Below are positions 30,624 to 41,800 of a stretch of 64,000 nucleotides of DNA, piece after piece (position 1 is the first letter of the stretch; the number at the start of each line of letters is the position of its first letter). The notes under the pieces are model-generated. The model did not search any database and was not told the origin of the DNA. It was given only the letters and a program-made list of their open reading frames with translations. The position numbers and the translations under genes were made by a program. Location: the NCBI RefSeq assembly GCF_017916325.1, contig NC_090149.1, positions 556,001-620,000 on the forward strand, read 5' to 3'. This DNA comes from Leishmania martiniquensis. Lineage: Eukaryota; Euglenozoa; Kinetoplastea; Trypanosomatida; Trypanosomatidae.

Positions 30624-32659
30624 TATGTCACAGGAAATGGCGGGGCACTGCTGTGGCAATGTGAGAGAGGGTACAGCTGAGAATGCCCATTGGCCTCCGA
30701 AGAGGTCGGCTGCGGGACATCACACGCTAGCTTGGTGAGCTCATCCCATCTCGTGCAGGCGGCGTGCAGGCTGGTGAGGCGGATGCTTGCGCAGCGTTTG
30801 AACCTGCGAGTGTAGTAATAGTGAACGGTGGCGGCGGCATCTGGGCGCAACGCGGAGGACGAGGTGGCACGGATCAGAGAGTGGTGGAAAGGGTCACGCG
30901 AGTGCTTGATCTGACCGAGTGAGCTCCCTCATGCCTTGTCTTTCTCCTCACCTTTCTTTCGCTGCCGACGACCCGAACCACACAATGTGCGGGTGCCCTC
31001 CACATGCGCTAGAGAGCATCGTAGGTGGCGAACTTGGCGCCCACCGCTGGAAGAATTGCAGATGTCTCAGCCACTGTCCTCTTTTCTTTTGAGTGCTCTG
31101 TATGTAGGCGCGAAATGTCCTCGTCTCATATTTTCATGACGTCTTCCTCCATCCCCACTCTTCGCCGATCGTCGTAGCGACACGTTGGCCCCCTTCTCTC
31201 GCTCACTTCCGCCGCGCTAGCATCCGACCCGTGCTTTGCCCTCTTTCACCTCTCTTCCCACTCCTCCTTTGATGTGTGCGCCGTCAAGGGATCCACAGAC
31301 GCATCAGCACGATCCCAACTTCATTGCCACTCATGGAGGCTCGTTTCTGTCTTCTAACCTAGGTGGACTGCCTCACAATGACGGGAGAGGAGACACACCC
31401 GACACAGTGAGGATGCTACTGAGCTACCTCCCGCCTCTATCTTCCATGAAATGCCGCGCCATCCGTTTCGGAGGGAGCCAAGTCGCCGCCGCTCTCCGTG
31501 CCGGTGCGGAATCACCTGCGGTGGCCACACAGGGGCCGACGCCCACGACCTCGAGTCGCCCGAGCAGCCCCATTGCTAGGCAGGTCGGTGGTCGTGTGCT
31601 GGGCGCGGCGTGGTGTCGCAGCGGCCTGCGGAGCGGGTGGCGGGTAGACGGTGAGGCAGGGTCCGTGCCCCGGTGACCGAGTGGGGGGACGCCTTGCAGG
31701 AAGGTGCGTGTCTGCAGCTGCGCTGCAGCAGGCGGCGTGTGCTGGGGTGAGGGGAGCGAAGTGGTGTAGCTGAATGGCTGAGGGCGGACCAACTGGAAAA
31801 AAAAAGAAGAAGCGAAACGTGTCTCTGCGGTGAACAGGTGATGCTGTTGGCTGCGATGCATGCTGCTGCATGTCAATGCCGTGTGCACCGCTAGCGAAGC
31901 ACCGGGTAGCTCCCTTCCTTCAGGAATCGGTGATGCCAGTGTGTGTCCTGCACGAAACGTCGTTGTCCTCGAGCGGCCGACAATGCTTCATGCCCTTTGG
32001 GGGGAAGCGTATGCCAAATTGCGGTGTGGCGCCTGGGGAGAGGCGCAGTGGCATCGTGTGCGTGTGGTGCACAGTAAATGGGACGATGGGCTCTTGCACA
32101 CTCTCTTCCTCTCCCCACTGTTCTACCAGCACGTGAAAGCCCAAGTCCCAGCGGATGAGACACCAGTGCACACCGAGCACATCATCACCACAAGTCACGG
32201 ACTCCACGGGGCCCTTCTCTGATTCTTCATCCGCCTTGACGCACATCTGAAGAGACACTAGTCGTGCCGAAGGCCATCTCGCCGGGCACATGCGGTTCTC
32301 AGCTGGTTTAGTTTTTGTTCTGCTCCAGGTACGCGTGTGTTGAGTGTGTTGTGGTCGTTGAGCTACGGGCATCGCTCAGATTTTCGCTTGACGTCCAGCC
32401 TGCCGCCCGCGCGGGCGGGGGCACCTCTCATTGCAGGTTTTTAACAAGGCAGCAGACTAAGCATTGTCTTTACTCCGGCCGCTGTCGCCCCGCGGTGGAA
32501 TCTGCATTGCCTCTGCGTCTTAGCGTGAGGCGACGGAGGGAAGCAGATACAAACGCCTCTATACCCTCGCACCCCGCTGCCGCTGCACCTCGCGTTTTGG
32601 AAGGTTCACACTTACACGCGGCCGCCGATAAGCAAAGGCCACTTGCTTGAACCGCCGTC
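30624..32659. other. Intergenic with SIDER copy C
   Basis: A 2.0 kb gap. 30640-30910 is mixed composition, 31140-31270 is C/T-rich, then SIDER-like copy C (31470-31813). 31860-32222 contains an open frame of 120 residues with no recognised features. 32450-32640 precedes the kinase start. Confidence 0.55.
31470..31813 (+). mobile_element. SIDER-like retroposon copy C
   Basis: The most complete copy. Its shared body starts at about 31470 and it ends in an A-rich tail at 31797-31812. 31562-31711 is identical to 1-150. It carries a 29-bp segment (31712-31740), flanked by GCGTGT on both sides and containing a CTGCAG-centred palindrome, that copies A and B lack and copy D shares. Orientation is the same as copy A. 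Nearby genes put it in the 3' UTR of the small membrane protein or upstream of the kinase. Confidence 0.75.
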
Positions 32660-34375
32660 ATGGACAAATATACGAAGGTGAAGGTCATCGGCAAGGGAAA
32701 CATGGGCACCTGTACTCTTGCCCGCAACAACGAGGATGGCAAGTATTACGTCATCAAGCAGGTGGACCTTACACGGATGAGCAAGAAAGATCGGCAGCAA
32801 AGCCTGAACGAGGCACGCGTGCTGAGCTCGCTGCGGCACCCGAACGTCATCAACTACGTTGACAGCTTTCTAGCCCGAAAGTCAGACAACCTTTGCATTG
32901 TGATGGAGTATGCCGAAAGCGGTGACGTCAGCACGCGCCTCAAGAAGAGCTACGGCGTTAACGTACCTGAGCGGCAGGTGCTTGATTGGTTTATTCAGCT
33001 GGTGCTGAGTCTCGACTACGTGCATCAGCGCAAGATCCTCCACCGTGATGTCAAGACGCAAAATATCTTCCTCACGAACGAAAACTTGGTGAAGTTGGGC
33101 GACTTTGGCATTGCGCGCACCCTGGCGAACACCTACGACCAAGCGCGGACGTTTGTAGGCACTCCTTACTACCTGTCCCCTGAGCTAATTTTAGAGCAAC
33201 CCTATGACCACCGCAGCGATGTGTGGGCACTGGGCGTTGTCCTCTACGAGTTGTTAACGCTCAAGCATCCTTTTAACGCCAAAGACATGAAAGGACTGCT
33301 GCAGCGCATCCTCGCGGTGCAGTATGACCCTTTGCCAACCCTCTACAGAGCCGAGCTGCGGGATATCGTTGCGCGGATGCTGGTGCGAGACCCTGCTGGT
33401 CGGATTAAGCTGGAGGACATCTTGCGGCTACCGATAGTTTGTGAGCGCATACGGCAGTGGCTCAAAGAGCCAGACGCCGTCCCGCAGCACTACGTACGCT
33501 CTCTCTGCAAGCACCACCTACTCCCGGCCTTCATTGATGGGGCGACTGCGGTGCCCTCCCCCAGGTCAGCAGCAAGAGCTGCCGCGGCCACGGCGCAAGG
33601 CGGGCGTCAGAGCTCCTCTGACGGCGCCTCCAGCCACACGGACCCGCACGTGTGCGCCGGCGCTGATGCCGGTACGTGTCCGCTCGTGATGCCGAATGGG
33701 CACTACTCTATCCTTTCCACCGCTGCACGCGCCGCTGCAGCTGCATGTGCATCAAGTGCATGCAACGCCTCTCCAGACCGAGCGCGGCCCTCTATACCGA
33801 CGCTGAAGCCCTATGGCAACCTGCCGCAGGTGGCGGTGACGCCACCGCAGCCGTATGCCTCCCAGCTTCCACCCTTGCAGCCCCGAGTAAAGGGTAACAG
33901 CAAAGCTTCCGCCCCTTCGCCCCCGTTCAGATCACTTTTCAGCTCGCCAAGTACTGCGAGGTCTGCCGTTCCGCCAGGCTATCGGCAGCAAATCGATGCC
34001 GTTTGTCAGCCCTCCCCAGCGCAGCCGCCACCGCAGCGAGCCATCGCGCGAACCAAGGTGACTAGTAGGCCCTACGCTCGCCCTTATGTGGCACAGTCTC
34101 ACCTGTTGCCTTCGCCGTACCTAGGCGAGGACGCCGGCCCACAGCTGCCAGGCTACCTTCTCGCTCCCAACCCACGTAGGAAACCAAGCGACGTGCGGCG
34201 TCAGCAACCCCACAAGCCCTCGGGACCCTACCTGAATCCTCTGTATTCTACACCGCGCCATATGGCGCCCGGATCCAGGCAGATAGCCCCATCTCTTCTT
34301 CCGGTATCTGACATCAAGGCGATGCTGCACCGCGCTGCCGCCGACCGTGCGCGACGCCGACAAGAGCTTCTTTAG
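32660..34375 (+). CDS. NEK-like serine/threonine protein kinase
   Basis: A 571-residue kinase. The catalytic domain is at 4-260 and has every key element: glycine loop GKGNMG (11-16), ATP-lysine K33 in VIK, HRD (128-130) with VKTQN, DFG (148-150), and GTPYYLSPE (167-175). The HRDVKTQNIFL run, the GTPYYLSPE form and the overall layout are NEK-type. NEKs act at basal bodies, cilia and mitosis, and the family is expanded in trypanosomatids. Residues 270-571 form a Pro/Ser/Ala-rich disordered tail without coiled coil or PH domain, which distinguishes it from several trypanosomatid NEKs with such domains. It ends with a basic RRRQELL. The start is the ATG directly before DKYTKVKVIG. Confidence 0.92.
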   Translation: MDKYTKVKVIGKGNMGTCTLARNNEDGKYYVIKQVDLTRMSKKDRQQSLNEARVLSSLRHPNVINYVDSFLARKSDNLCIVMEYAESGDVSTRLKKSYGVNVPERQVLDWFIQLVLSLDYVHQRKILHRDVKTQNIFLTNENLVKLGDFGIARTLANTYDQARTFVGTPYYLSPELILEQPYDHRSDVWALGVVLYELLTLKHPFNAKDMKGLLQRILAVQYDPLPTLYRAELRDIVARMLVRDPAGRIKLEDILRLPIVCERIRQWLKEPDAVPQHYVRSLCKHHLLPAFIDGATAVPSPRSAARAAAATAQGGRQSSSDGASSHTDPHVCAGADAGTCPLVMPNGHYSILSTAARAAAAACASSACNASPDRARPSIPTLKPYGNLPQVAVTPPQPYASQLPPLQPRVKGNSKASAPSPPFRSLFSSPSTARSAVPPGYRQQIDAVCQPSPAQPPPQRAIARTKVTSRPYARPYVAQSHLLPSPYLGEDAGPQLPGYLLAPNPRRKPSDVRRQQPHKPSGPYLNPLYSTPRHMAPGSRQIAPSLLPVSDIKAMLHRAAADRARRRQELL

Positions 34376-36038
34376 CAGTGGCAGTACTCCCCTCCCCTTG
34401 GGTGCAGAGAAGCAGGCAACACTGCACACGAAATGGGGAGAACTACGCGACGAGCTCGTATTGTTGAAATAGGTTTGCTGAACGCCCCCCCTCCGACTGC
34501 AACTCAGTGCATCTGAGGTGGCTGTCGCGTATGCGGGTGTGTTCACGCCATCATTTCGCTTTCGCCTCTTCTCTTCCCTCCCCCTCCCCACTGAGATGCT
34601 GTTTCTCGCTCGCCCTGCGTCTTCTTCCTTCTGCGACCCATTTATTTCACCTTGTTCGCCCTTCGCTCTTCCCTCCCCGTGGACGTGGGTGACCCCCGAT
34701 TTGTTTTGCGTCACCCTGCTTACCACTGAACGATGCACATAGGTTCGCGTCCGCTGCCACTGCGCCGCTTCGCTTCTCCTCCTCACCCCACCCCCTTTTC
34801 CTCTTTCCATTTACCTCCCCCTTTTTTCTCCTCCATTTATGACCGCCTCACTCCTCTGCTCACTATTCCTCTCCAATGATTTTCCCTCCGTCCTCGTTTC
34901 TCTGCGCAGACGTGGTATGTCTGTGTCTTTGCCCTTTCCGTGGAAACCCTCTGCACTTCTGTATCTGATTGCTCAGCTGTCACGCCTGACCGCATCCTCC
35001 CACCCACCGCCGCCCTCTTCTTCCTCTCGTTCTCTTTTCTTTTCCTCTTTACTCACCCCACTCTCTCCATCTCTATCGGATGAATAGCTGCATGTATGTG
35101 TCGCCGTCGTAGTCTATGCATGTGCGGCTGGGCGCGTCACTCTCGTTCCCAGTACTTCTGCGCTGGAAGGAGGGGGGAGGCGTGAGCTCCGTCTCCCTTT
35201 TCTCTTCTCTGCGCTTACTATTCTCTTCCTCTTTCCTTTAGCGGACTACGCATCATGCATGTCTCGCCTGTTGTCTCTGTATGGGGGCGTAAAGATCGAG
35301 GGAAATATGAGCACCGGGGCAGACGCGTTTTGATGTCGCTGCAGATTGCGATCAGCCGGATTCGGGACAGCAGCCATGATGCGGAACATCTTCTTACCCT
35401 CTTTCTCCCCTTCTCCTGTTCTTGTGAGGGCACCGTGGTACAAATGCGGCTACCAGCACCGTCAGCACAGCTACACTCAGCCTGTGCCATCGACGTCGCC
35501 ATCACAGCCGCTTCAGGGAAGCCACTGGGCGAATCGGCGCGTCAGCTGCGAAAACTTCGCTGCTGCGGAGGTGTGAGAAGTATCTGAAGCACCTCTTGGT
35601 GATGGACTGCCGTCGCGCCCTCTTGCCCGTGAATCGAGAGGCTGTTGCGACCTGCCGTTGCCTACCCACCCTCCGAATCGCTATGCTCAGTCACTTCCTC
35701 TCCATTTTCTTTCCGGTCACCATCGCTGTTTCTGTGGCGCCACCTCCACGCCGACGATGCCAGGCGGCTTTTACTCCGCCTTTTCCATTATCGGAAAACG
35801 ACGAGCCGCTCTTCCACGCGCTTGGCGCGCACGAAGCAGCTGGAGGAAAACTCTTCGCGGTTGGACGGTACGCCGAAGTACTACACTCAAAAGACGCCCC
35901 TCACTGTCGTTTCTTCCCCGCAGTGGTGGCTCAGGAGCTGCTTGCGGCCGACGCGTGAGCACAACTGCAGGGCACCCTATCCTCCGCTGACGAGAAGCGG
36001 CGAAACGCGCCACTCAGCGCTTTGCGAAGTGCTCCATC
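34376..36038. other. Intergenic with possible small frame remnants
   Basis: A 1.66 kb gap that is C/T-rich from 34540 to 35080. A clear polypyrimidine-AG at 35220-35242 suggests a trans-spliced transcript starts here, ahead of the splice-like region for the next gene (35680-35763). Between 35255 and 35960 three frames look weakly protein-like, for example the 66-residue frame from ATG 35376 with WYKCGYQHRQHSY, but none is convincing on its own. Confidence 0.45.
35220..35242 (+). promoter_or_regulatory. Orphan spliced-leader acceptor-like site
   Basis: ATTCTCTTCCTCTTTCCTTTAG is a textbook tract-plus-AG, but the nearest confident ATG is 800 bases away at 36039. Either the next gene has a long 5' UTR or a small gene lies between. 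Confidence 0.4.
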
Positions 36039-38048
36039 ATGAATGGCATGGAGTGGGGCGAAGGGGAGGAGGAGCTGACACACTGCCTGCGCGAGGAACA
36101 CCCACGCGTCTCGGCTCTTCCTGTGAGCATCCGCTATCGAGCATTTTCGCCACCGGCGTCCCGCGCCGGCGTTCGCGTCGGGCGGTCTGTTCATGACTTT
36201 TATCTGTACCGCCGCCGCCGTCTCGACGCTGCCATTGATGCCGAGATGACAGCCTACGGCACCTCGGTCGTGCAACCGCTGCAGTGCGCACTGACCGACT
36301 CCTTCGCGATTGCGCAGCGGCAGCAGGCAACGTACCAGTGGCTTGGGCAACGGCACACCGCTGATGAGATCCTTCACCGCTTTGCTGTGGACCGGAAGCT
36401 TAACGCGCCGCCCTGCCTAGCCGCCGTAAATCGCTCGCTGAGTGCCCTTGCTCGTGAAGGTGGGGCAGATGCCGTGCTCGACATCCTGGAAGACGTGCTG
36501 TTGGATACCGCTGTTATACCACTTAGCACATTGCTCGGCGCCATCAAAGCGCTGCCTAGCCACCCCGTGCAAGCAGCCCGCGTCGCCCTCACCTTCCACG
36601 GCTCGGTCGGGCCACAGACGGTGCCCGCTAGCGTGTGGGGCAACCTCGGCGCCGCCCTCGCGCAGGCGTCACTGCAGATGCCAAAGCCCCTAGAGGATCA
36701 CTTCATGGAGCTCTTTGAACGCATCCTCGCCATGGCTAGTGCGTCTACAGGCCGCCTTACTGAATCACTTGTGGTGGCTTATGGTCGATGCTTGCTTTCC
36801 AGCAGCAAGCCTTGCTCCGCAGCGATGCACCTGGTGCGCGAGGAACTGCTCAGCGGCCGCAGCCGGGACGGTTTCACGAGTGCGCCACTGCAACTCAGTG
36901 GCTTTTTGAGCGACCTCCTCGTTGAGCTGTGCCGAGCCGACGAGAAGCTGAGGACTTACCGTCACCGTGGCTCTGACACTGATACCTTGACGTTTGCGTG
37001 TGACGTGATCAAGTACGCGTTCGCTGTGCGTGTGCAGTTGACACCAAAAGTCTTCGATGAAGTGCTGGCGCTGTGTGACCAGCGGAAAGAGTACTACCGC
37101 ATGTGTATTTTGTTTCTGTCCATGTGCGTCTTGTCGACACCGTCGTTGATGTCCCTACTCCGAGTTCTCGAGGCTGTGGCACAGATTCAAGATCTGCGCG
37201 CGCCACTGGAGCGTCTCCTACCGGTTAGCTGCACTGACTTCTTCCTGTGGTGCCTGCAGCGGTACCCAGGCCTTTATCAGCCACCGATGGACTCGCAGAT
37301 TCATCAGAATGCCACACGGCAGGTTTGCGCGCTGCTGGGCAGCCTCACTGTAGAGGAAAGCAACGTAGCGAAGCTGCCTACTTTGCTGCAGTTTCTTGTC
37401 GAGGATGAAGGAATACCTTCGCTTATGGCCTCCAGTGCGGTGTCAGCAGCGGTGCGTCGGCTTCGCGAACTGCGCTGTCCAGCCGGTGAGGCTGTCTACG
37501 CTACCCTGCACGCTCAGCACGAGGCACTTCTGGGAGCTGTGCTGGAGTTACCTACGAGGCCGATCCGCGCGATGCGCTCGACGCACGCGGTGAGTGTTAC
37601 CGCCGAACTCCAGCGCCTTCTGCCCTCGGAGTCGGTGTACTGCACCGTGCTAAGCGCCGCTGCACTGGAAACACTAGCGAGTCGCCCAGCTGCGGAGGAG
37701 GCATTCGTGCGCATGATGGAGTCGTATCAGCGCAAGTGCGGCGCCGTCGCTCTCCTTCCGTTCGAGTCTGTATGCGCCTCATTTGGGCTGCCAGATGGCG
37801 CTCTCTCGATGCTGCGCAGGTGGCACCGCGAGTATTCCTGGCTGGCTGTTTTGTCCCTTGGGCTTTCCTTGCAGCTTGACGGCGCGAATGGCTGCGAGGT
37901 GTGCTGCGCCGCCTTCGCTGCTACTCGGCAGGTGCACAAGAAGGTCATGTTCATCTGCGGCAGCGAGGCCGAGGCAGCAACGGCCAAAGAAAAGAAAGTG
38001 GAGCCGGTGATCGGGATGGAGGCGCTGGTGCGGCGATTGTCGGGTTAA
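36039..38048 (+). CDS. Hypothetical helical-repeat protein
   Basis: The 669-residue protein is not recognised. It is almost entirely alpha-helical by composition, with repeated amphipathic units of roughly 30-40 residues (for example SVWGNLGAALAQASLQ and LTPKVFDEVLALCDQ), suggesting an alpha-solenoid such as PPR-like proteins, which are abundant in trypanosomatid mitochondria. No diagnostic repeat could be confirmed. The N-terminus MNGMEWGEGEEELTH is acidic and not a presequence; a basic run YRRRRLDAA lies at about 57-65. The end carries a KEKKVEPVIGMEALVRRL segment. The frame is clean, high GC3, and much longer than chance. Confidence 0.7.
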   Translation: MNGMEWGEGEEELTHCLREEHPRVSALPVSIRYRAFSPPASRAGVRVGRSVHDFYLYRRRRLDAAIDAEMTAYGTSVVQPLQCALTDSFAIAQRQQATYQWLGQRHTADEILHRFAVDRKLNAPPCLAAVNRSLSALAREGGADAVLDILEDVLLDTAVIPLSTLLGAIKALPSHPVQAARVALTFHGSVGPQTVPASVWGNLGAALAQASLQMPKPLEDHFMELFERILAMASASTGRLTESLVVAYGRCLLSSSKPCSAAMHLVREELLSGRSRDGFTSAPLQLSGFLSDLLVELCRADEKLRTYRHRGSDTDTLTFACDVIKYAFAVRVQLTPKVFDEVLALCDQRKEYYRMCILFLSMCVLSTPSLMSLLRVLEAVAQIQDLRAPLERLLPVSCTDFFLWCLQRYPGLYQPPMDSQIHQNATRQVCALLGSLTVEESNVAKLPTLLQFLVEDEGIPSLMASSAVSAAVRRLRELRCPAGEAVYATLHAQHEALLGAVLELPTRPIRAMRSTHAVSVTAELQRLLPSESVYCTVLSAAALETLASRPAAEEAFVRMMESYQRKCGAVALLPFESVCASFGLPDGALSMLRRWHREYSWLAVLSLGLSLQLDGANGCEVCCAAFAATRQVHKKVMFICGSEAEAATAKEKKVEPVIGMEALVRRLSG

Positions 38049-38805
38049 TGAGGCGAAACTGACGATGAGAGTACGCACGAGCAACGCGAGCGGTGATGAG
38101 CCTATGTTTGCCTCTTCCCCAAGCGATATGCAGCCCCCTCTACCCCCTTCCTCTCTGCCATCTGCGGAAAGCTTGTGAGGCCCTGACGCCGTCTATGTTT
38201 TGCATGCTGACTCACAGGCTGGCTAACTGAGGGCGGCGGCGGTGGGCTCCTGCGGGAGGCGTGGAACAAGATGAGTCACTCGCCGTGATCCTCACCACCA
38301 CCATTGACAGGGGAGAGAGTACACCGTTCGACGTTGCATCGTTAGAAGCACCTTTTCTTTTCCACGATTGCTCCTTTGGCGCAGCACCGGTGTTTGCCGC
38401 TCTCTTCTCACCGGTGAAGTATTGCGCTGCAGCGCGCTTTGCCGTCGACGGTGCATGCAATCACTCTGTGCAGAGGGGAGGGGGGCGTCACTTATACAGG
38501 AAAAACTCTCTCCCTCCCACCGTCCTTCGCCTTCCTCTATCCCTTCTTTTTTTTTCTACCTCCCCCTCGTCACTCCTCTGACACACAGGTCCTCCTTTGG
38601 CCGCTCACATAAACGTTGGGCTGCACTCCGTGGTTTCATCACCCGCGGGCTGAGAGTCACCTTCATCCTTTTCTTCGGGGATAATTTCGGTGTGTGCGGC
38701 ACACCGCACCTGCCGGTTCTCCAGCCGACGAATACGCGCATCTTTCACGAGAGTCTTATCAAGCTCATCTGCGCCTGCTGACCGCCTGAGCTGTCCTTCT
38801 CAACG
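38049..38805. other. Intergenic before CFAP44
   Basis: A 757-base gap with C/T-rich tracts at 38110-38165 and 38500-38580. The second tract contains nine T's followed by CTACCTCCCCCTC and is the likely splice region. No gene seen. Confidence 0.6.
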
Positions 38806-41800
38806 ATGACGTCATCGGCGACGACGATTGCTGAGAAGCGGGCAACCCCGTTGCACACGTACCCGACGGATGTGCAACCCAGCAGCAAAATTCTCGCGCA
38901 CTGCGGCTTTGACAGCCGTCATTCAAACGCCGTCGCCTACCTCCGTGGGAACACCCTCCTCACATGTGGAGGCAAATTCGTCCTCTTCTTGCACATCGAC
39001 TCCGGTGCCGTGGAGTCGCAAAGCGGCCCCCCAGATGGGGCCATCGGCGCTGTTTCTGTGCACCCTAGCGGACTGTCGTACGTCGTGGGTGAGCGCTGTC
39101 CCGCCCACCCGCTTTTGCGTGCTTACAGTTGGCCCTCTCGTTCGCCGCTGCAAACGTTTGCCGGGGGCGCCGAGGTGGGTTACAGCACGCTCGCCTTCAA
39201 CCTGGATGGCAGCCGGCTCGCCTCCGTCGCGAGTGGTCCCGATTACACTCTTGCCATCTGGGACTGGCAAAGCGCCTCGCTACTCCTGCGTAGCAAGTGC
39301 TTCAACTCTGACGTGTACAGCGTCGCCTTTAGCCGCTTCGACGATGCACTCCTTGTGACAGGCGGAGCCGGGCATATCAAGTTCTGGACGATGGCGAACA
39401 CCTTCACGGGCAAGAAGCTTCAGGGCTCGCTCGGCAAGTTCGGCCGCCACGAAATATCCGACGTCACCACGTTTGCGGTCTTGGCGGATGGCAAGGTGCT
39501 CTCCGGCTCTGACTGCGGCGACCTCCTCTTGTGGGAGGGAGATCTCATCGCATGCACCTTTGCTCGCGCCTTTGCTGTCGGCGAGTCTGGAGGCACAGAA
39601 ATGGGACAGGCACCGTACGACATTCAACCATGTCACGACGGCGCCATTCACTTCGTCTCTCTGCAGGGCCGGTACGTGGTGACGGCTGGCGAGGACGGCT
39701 TTATGCGTTACTGGAATCTTCATGAGCTGGAGAGGGCAGAGGGTACAGGAGTGCCGTCGTACTATGCACCGGCCTGCGTCGGCGAAGTGTGCGTGTCACC
39801 CGCGTTTCGCATTCGCTCGGTCACGTTCGATGAGGAGCACCAGCGCTGGATCCTCCTCGACGAGTTCGGCACCATCGCCACCCTGCCCTACCCGCTGTGT
39901 GCGGGTGAGCTAGAGGTGACGGGACAGACAGCCCAGGTACACCTCCAGCTAAATGGTGTCCCTCTTACGTGCGCGGCGGTATCTCCAGTCGAACACGTCG
40001 TCCTCACCGGCGGCGCCGATGGGGTTGTGCGTTGCATTGACTACCTCAGCTGCACAGAGCGGTGCCGCGTAGAGTGGCCACGTGATGCGCGCAAAGATCC
40101 GGTTCCAGTCGCAGACATGAAGGTGCTCGTACAATGCTCAACAGCGCAGAGGATGCTTGCAGTGGCTGGGTTTGGGGACGGTACGGTGCGGCTACTCGAA
40201 GCTGACGAAGGCTGCAGCATCATTCGGATGGCTGGGCAGTGGAAGGCGCACGCGGATGGGCTGTGTGCATTGGCAGTGAGCGAGGACGCATCGCAGGTGG
40301 CCAGCGTTTCCCCTAGTGGGCACGTTTTCTTCTTCGCTGTGGATACGGCACCCTGCACCCTCATCCCTGTCGGCTATTGCGTCGGTCCACTCCAGAGCCC
40401 AACGAGCGCCGCATGGGACACACAGGCAGTGAGCGGCTATGGTGGCTGCCTCCTCGGCTTCGAGGGTGGGGAGCTGCTCTCCATCCACGCTCCGGTACCA
40501 GGCAGCGTCAATCATGAAGAGGGGTACGAGTTTCCGTGTGTATTTGACCTGGTGGCGATTCGCCAGCGTCAACGACCACTGCCAAAGACAGAGTCTGAGG
40601 AGCTGGAGGCGGAGGACGTCGCTTCCACTGCACTGGAGGAAGAGGACGTGGGGCCTTGGCCGATCAAGTTTGTTGTGCAGCTCCCAGGGGACGGTTTCGC
40701 GATTGGCATGGGAAAGGAGGAGCTCGCGTACGTGTACCAAGGCAACATCCGCTACGCTAACCGACTAGAGCTGCCGCCACTGCCCCCAACCGGCGTGGAG
40801 CCCCCCGACTACGTCGAGGATCCGCAACTCAACGTGTGCTATCGCGACTGCGTACCGTGCCGGGCCTTTGTCAGCCCCAACGGCGCGCTCGTCGTGTGCG
40901 CAGACCGCAGTCGACTATTACTGCGGCAGGCTAGTAATCGGGCGCACGTATTCCTTCTCGGAGCTGCGCACGACAGCACGAGCGGCGCAGTCACCGGTGC
41001 CTTTCTCTCGCACGACAGCGCCGTGGTCGTTTCGGTTGGGACGGACGGCCTTGTCGTGGCACAGCTGCGCGACGGCTTTGACCCCCCACGTGCTGTACCG
41101 CCGCTTGCCGGCGGTGCGACGGCCGCCGAGCCGGTTCCCGGGGCTGTTACGGCTGCCAAAGAGGTGGTCGAGGTTGCTGAGGCGCCTGCGTTGTCGGTTC
41201 AGGAGCAGAAGGAGGCAGACGATGCAGCACGGGCGTCTGCGGTGCGGGAGGCGCATCTGCAGCGCTTCTTGACGAAATTGGAAAAGGTGCGTGGCGCGTA
41301 CGCCGAGCTGATGCACCGCAATGAGCAGTTGCCGTCTGACCAGCAACTTACCAAGAGCGAGATGCAGCTCGATGCCTCGCTCCAGGATGCACTGGACGCC
41401 GAGAAGGAGAATCGTGTGCGAGAGGCGGAGCGAGAGTACATCCTCTCCGCTGCGCGTGACAACGTCAAGACGGCGAAGCTGCGGAAGTGCTTCCTTGACA
41501 ATCTCCTCTACGACAGATTCGAACTAGAGGCCATTGGCAAGAGCTTCTCCGTCGCCTCCATGCGCCTCCTTGACCCCCACGAGTTTATCAACGTACTTAA
41601 CGCGGCTGCACGCCAGCTGGCCGAGTCAGATGGGGAGTCAGATGCCGAGAAAGCGGAAGATGAGGAGGTCAACAGTTGCCAGAATGGCGCACCAGTAGAC
41701 GCAGTAGCGACAGGACGCGTGGTTTCGGATGCCGCCGTGGCAGGTGGCGCCGCCGCCGCACGCAAGCAACCGGACGACCTTGATGACGTAGCTACTATCG

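Noticed and set aside
31860..32222. 120-residue frame just after SIDER copy C
   Set aside because: It has an ATG and mixed composition, but no family features. It sits directly downstream of a retroposon tail and has no close splice signal.
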